A stretch of 22,609 bases of DNA from JAFGPF01 sp964409485 (GTDB lineage Bacteria; Chloroflexota; Dehalococcoidia; Dehalococcoidales; RBG-16-60-22): positions 1-22,609 of the forward strand of contig CAYPDM010000023.1 in NCBI GenBank assembly GCA_964409485.1. The letters run 5' to 3'. Each line of letters opens with the position of its first letter. Position 1 is the stretch's first letter. Of the stretch, positions 20,212 to 22,609 are shown piece after piece. The position numbers and the translations under genes are program-made. Below the pieces are notes generated by a model that saw only the letters and a list, made by a program, of their open reading frames with translations, was not told where the DNA came from and did no database searches.

Positions 20212-21933
20212 ATGAAATACTCAAGAATTCTTAGAATGCTCGGGGTTGTAATTATCATGTCGCTTTTACTGGCGGCTGTACCGGCGCTTCCGGCCCTGGC
20301 CACTAACGATATCACGCTGTCCGTATCCTCGGGCAAGGTCGGTAGTACCGTTACCGTCACCGGCACAAACTTCACCCCCAGTACCGAGTCCAGTGAGAAA
20401 TGGGTCAAGATTTACTTCAGTTCTAACTCTGCCAACGCGGGCAACTACGTAGATAACCAGGTTGTCACTTACGAGGCTGTTGCCAACACGCAGGTCGGCT
20501 ATCAAAATGACGCCGATGAGGGAGATTTCACCGCTACATTTACCGTACCTTCAGTCCTCGATGACGGCAATGTTGACGTAACCGTAACCTCCGGCACATA
20601 TTATGTCTTTGTCACCTTGCTGGGACAAACGCTTATTAAATCCGTAGCCCAGTTCACCGTAGCCGCCGGCGCCATCACCATTTCCCCCACCCTCGGCCCG
20701 GTAGATACCGCCGTCCGGATTACCGGCACCGGTTTCGTCCCCAGCACGGCTATCACCATTAAATACGATAGCGTCGCCGTTACTATTGGAGATGGAGATA
20801 CCGTAACCGGCACGTCCGGTAACTTTGATTCCTATCTCTATGTGCCGGAAAGCGTCGCCGGTTCTCACACCATCACGATTGTCGTGGGCACCAGCGATGT
20901 CAGCAAAACGTTCACCGTCAAGCCGGATATCATAATCTCGCCGCAGTCGGGAGAAGCCGGAACCCAGGTAACCGTCAGCTGCGCCGGTTTCAGCAGGAGG
21001 GCCCAACCCGTAATTTACTTCAATGCCTACCCGGTTGAAACATTAACCGGAGTGATAGCCGATACTGAAGGCAGTTTTTCAACTTCCTTCATCGTGCCGG
21101 AAGGGCTGGCCGCCGGGGTCTACGCTGTAGAAGCCGATGACGGCACATATTTGGCTACCGCCAGTTTTAATCTTAATATAGCTCCGCCCCCCGAACCAAT
21201 ACCCGAACCTGAACCCACGCCTGGACCCGGCCCGTCCCCGGAACCTACTACAAAACCCCAGCTATCTATAAGTGCCAGCGGTGATATAATCGGCTCCAGT
21301 ATCGGTATCGGTGGTGCCGGCTTTACTCCCGGCGCCACGGTAACCGTTAAATACGATGATATTGAAGTCACCACTGTAACCGCCGATACCGATGGCCTTG
21401 TTATGGCTATCTTCCAATCGCCGGCCAGTAAATTCGGCGATCATGTTATCACCGTCAGTGACGGAATAAATACCAATACTATTACTTATACCGTCGAATC
21501 TGTATCGCCAGAGATTCCGGCGCCGCTGCTGCCGGAAATGGGAGTAAAGCTAAAATCTCCGGCTCTCTTCGACTGGGAAGACGTTACCGATGACAGCATG
21601 CCCGTCACATATAACCTGCAGATTGCCACCGATTTTATGTTCTCCGAGGGCTCTATTGCGCTTGAAATTACGGACATTGAAATATCCGGTTACACCCTGA
21701 CTGAAATCGAAGAGCTAAAACTCGCCGGCCGTAAAGACGCCTATTACTGGAGAGTTCGTGCGCTGGATGCCGCCTCTAATCCCAGCGAATGGACCGGCGC
21801 CGGAGAATTCTATGTAAGCGCCCCCGGCAGCGACTTCCCCAACTGGGCGCTTTATACCCTGCTCGGTATCGGTGCGGTACTCCTCTTCGGTATCGGCTAC
21901 TGGCTCGGCAGGAGAACAGCCTTCTACTATTAA
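20212..21933 (+). CDS. Secreted IPT/TIG-repeat surface protein with proline-rich linker
   Basis: 573 residues from ATG 20212, preceded by AGGAGG at 5 nt; the upstream in-frame GTG (20197) overlaps that site. Signal peptide about residues 1-30 (LGVVIIMSLLLAAVPALPAL, cut after ALA). Three IPT/TIG-like repeats follow (G-K-V-G-S-T-V-T-V-T-G type cores). A Pro/Glu-rich spacer (PPPEPIPEPEPTPGPGPSPE) gives way to a fourth repeat (SASGDIIGSSIGIGGAGF). One FN3-like unit carries SMPVTYNLQIATDFMF and YYWRVRALDAASNPSEW. The C-terminus is FPNWALYTLLGIGAVL, a transmembrane helix and GRRTAFYY. It differs from its neighbour by having one FN3-like unit and the Pro-rich stalk, as in wall-spanning surface proteins. 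Tandem duplication is likely. Confidence 0.85.
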   Translation: MKYSRILRMLGVVIIMSLLLAAVPALPALATNDITLSVSSGKVGSTVTVTGTNFTPSTESSEKWVKIYFSSNSANAGNYVDNQVVTYEAVANTQVGYQNDADEGDFTATFTVPSVLDDGNVDVTVTSGTYYVFVTLLGQTLIKSVAQFTVAAGAITISPTLGPVDTAVRITGTGFVPSTAITIKYDSVAVTIGDGDTVTGTSGNFDSYLYVPESVAGSHTITIVVGTSDVSKTFTVKPDIIISPQSGEAGTQVTVSCAGFSRRAQPVIYFNAYPVETLTGVIADTEGSFSTSFIVPEGLAAGVYAVEADDGTYLATASFNLNIAPPPEPIPEPEPTPGPGPSPEPTTKPQLSISASGDIIGSSIGIGGAGFTPGATVTVKYDDIEVTTVTADTDGLVMAIFQSPASKFGDHVITVSDGINTNTITYTVESVSPEIPAPLLPEMGVKLKSPALFDWEDVTDDSMPVTYNLQIATDFMFSEGSIALEITDIEISGYTLTEIEELKLAGRKDAYYWRVRALDAASNPSEWTGAGEFYVSAPGSDFPNWALYTLLGIGAVLLFGIGYWLGRRTAFYY

Positions 21934-21972
21934 GAATTTAATGTGCTGCATTCCCTTACCCCCCCTTTGCTG

Positions 21973-22012
21973 CCCCCTCTCCTTCGGACCCTGCCTCCCG
22001 GAGGAGAGGGGG
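21973..22012 (+). terminator. Stem-loop after the surface-protein gene
   Basis: CCCCCTCTCC (21973-21982) and GGAGAGGGGG (22003-22012) form a perfect 10-bp stem with a 20-nt loop, 40 bp after the stop, followed by TTCTTACT. Plausible as a terminator, though the T run is weak; it may equally be the first of the repeat-like hairpins in this 676-bp non-coding stretch. Confidence 0.55.
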
Positions 22013-22101
22013 TTCTTACTGATACCCCTCCGCCCTCGTTTCTTGTTTTTTCCCAATTCGCACCCAACCCTCTCGTTCTTAGCCCCACCCTTAAAAATAA
22101 A

Positions 22102-22122
22102 TGGGGAGCTTTACGCTCCCCA
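22102..22122. repeat. Small hairpin in non-coding region
   Basis: TGGGGAGC (22102-22109), a 5-nt loop and GCTCCCCA (22115-22122). Open frames in this stretch are C/P-rich shadows without ribosome binding sites; I see no gene from 21934 to the window end. Confidence 0.5.
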
Positions 22123-22303
22123 CCCCATCGCCTGTTATCTTTTCCCACCCGTGCCACCCTCGCACCATCTGCGGCTTACCCCGCTAGACCTCCACAACCC
22201 TCACCCCTGGTGGGGTAAAGGAGGCGGCGTCCTTTTCCATCATCCACAACACTGGCCTCTTTACGTAAACGATACAATAAGCACAATTCTACTTGTAAAA
22301 ATT

Positions 22304-22330
22304 CCCCCTTCCTTTACCAAAGGAAGGGGG
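22304..22330. repeat. 12-bp hairpin inside tandem repeat copy 1
   Basis: CCCCCTTCCTTT (22304-22315), loop ACC, AAAGGAAGGGGG (22319-22330). The same structure recurs at 22510-22536 in copy 2 with loop ATC. Perfect arms in both copies, despite a changed loop base, suggest the pairing is kept. Similar CCCCTTCCTTT hairpins are common REP-like elements in environmental genomes. Confidence 0.75.
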
Positions 22331-22509
22331 CTAGGGGGATAGATTGAAAGGCTGCTCTGCCACCCTCGCACCATCTGCGGCTTACCCCGCTAGACCTCCA
22401 CAACCCTCACCCCTGGTGGGGTAAAGGAGGCGGCGTCCTTTTCCATCATCCACAACACTGGCCTCTTTACGTAAACGATACAATAAGCACAATTCTATTT
22501 GTAAAAATT

Positions 22510-22536
22510 CCCCCTTCCTTTATCAAAGGAAGGGGG
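22510..22536. repeat. 12-bp hairpin inside tandem repeat copy 2
   Basis: Second copy of the CCCCCTTCCTTT/AAAGGAAGGGGG stem, exactly 206 bp after the first, with loop ATC. Confidence 0.75.
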
Positions 22537-22609
22537 CTAGGGGGTTAGATTGAGAGGCTGCTCTGCCGCCCTCGCGGCATTTACGGCTTATCCGGCAAGT
22601 CACCTCCTT

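Larger units (their letters stand above)
22152..22609. repeat. Tandem direct repeat, 206-bp period
   Basis: Copy 1 (22152-22357) and copy 2 (22358-22563) are nearly identical: by eye only a few substitutions, such as ACTT/ATTT near 22292 and 22498 and ACC/ATC in the hairpin loop. A third, diverged copy starts at 22564 with the same phase and runs off the window. Each full copy contains a CCCCCTTCCTTT...AAAGGAAGGGGG hairpin and an ACCCCTGGTGGGGT element. No coding potential and no insertion-sequence gene are seen. Confidence 0.85.

Noticed and set aside
21955..22342. Proline-rich open frames in the 3' non-coding region on both strands
   Set aside because: They lie over C/T-rich hairpins and the tandem repeat, have no ribosome binding site and no family resemblance.
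22152..22609. CRISPR array
   Set aside because: The repeat period is 206 bp and the whole unit is repeated; there are no unique spacers between short repeats and no cas gene.

Overview
The window is a GC-rich bacterial chromosome segment with two visibly different inserts: an AT-rich toxin-antitoxin islet (about 940-1800) and a phage-type structural gene block (10381-17831). Secreted proteins built from IPT/TIG repeats, a His-type (S26B/SipW-like) signal peptidase, near-leaderless consensus promoters, and a dispersed repeat whose translation contains the LRQAQGE signature together suggest an uncultured Chloroflexota bacterium, possibly Dehalococcoidia. That assignment is inference; no rRNA or other decisive marker is present.

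Layout. (1) 1-938: 3' part of a radical SAM protein. (2) 991-1797: BrnT-like toxin and BrnA-like antitoxin behind a promoter with a tandem 10-bp repeat. (3) 1850-4131, minus strand: rpsU-yqeY pair and a large FAD-dependent dehydrogenase. (4) 4342-10384, plus strand: an XRE regulator under a consensus promoter with an 18-bp palindrome between its -35 and -10, then a soluble histidine kinase, an OmpR-type response regulator, a NarL-like regulator with a degenerate receiver, two paralogous SipW-signal surface proteins (the first with an N-terminal ubiquitin-like beta-grasp domain), and a signal peptidase with a cytoplasmic coiled-coil tail. (5) 10381-17792, minus strand: HTH/Cys-cluster protein, portal, scaffold, major capsid protein, unknown beta protein, LamG protein, connector-like protein, tail-hub-like protein with an Asp-box region, and a small protein. 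No large terminase, protease, tape measure, lysis gene or integrase is visible. (6) 17954-21933, plus strand: a small excisionase-like HTH protein and two large secreted IPT/TIG plus FN3-like proteins sharing an unusual C-terminal anchor. (7) 21934-22609: non-coding, hairpins and a 206-bp tandem repeat.

How the parts may work together. The kinase and OmpR regulator form a likely two-component pair. About 130 bp downstream of the response regulator lie three ATCTTTAT boxes spaced 11 and 21 bp, placed like a Pho-box class promoter just ahead of the NarL-like gene and the surface-protein genes. This suggests a signalling cascade that switches on export of a TasA/camelysin-like surface polymer, processed by its own signal peptidase. 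The phage block meets this locus tail-to-tail, with both stop codons sharing one CTAG. It is driven from a compact divergent promoter at 17820-17925 that also serves the small HTH gene and perhaps the surface proteins beyond it.

The best candidates for something undescribed are the ubiquitin-like/SipW-signal membrane protein with its coiled-coil signal peptidase, the terminase-less capsid operon with an Asp-box tail hub, and the shared FPxWAxYTLxGI-TM-GRRTA C-terminus.
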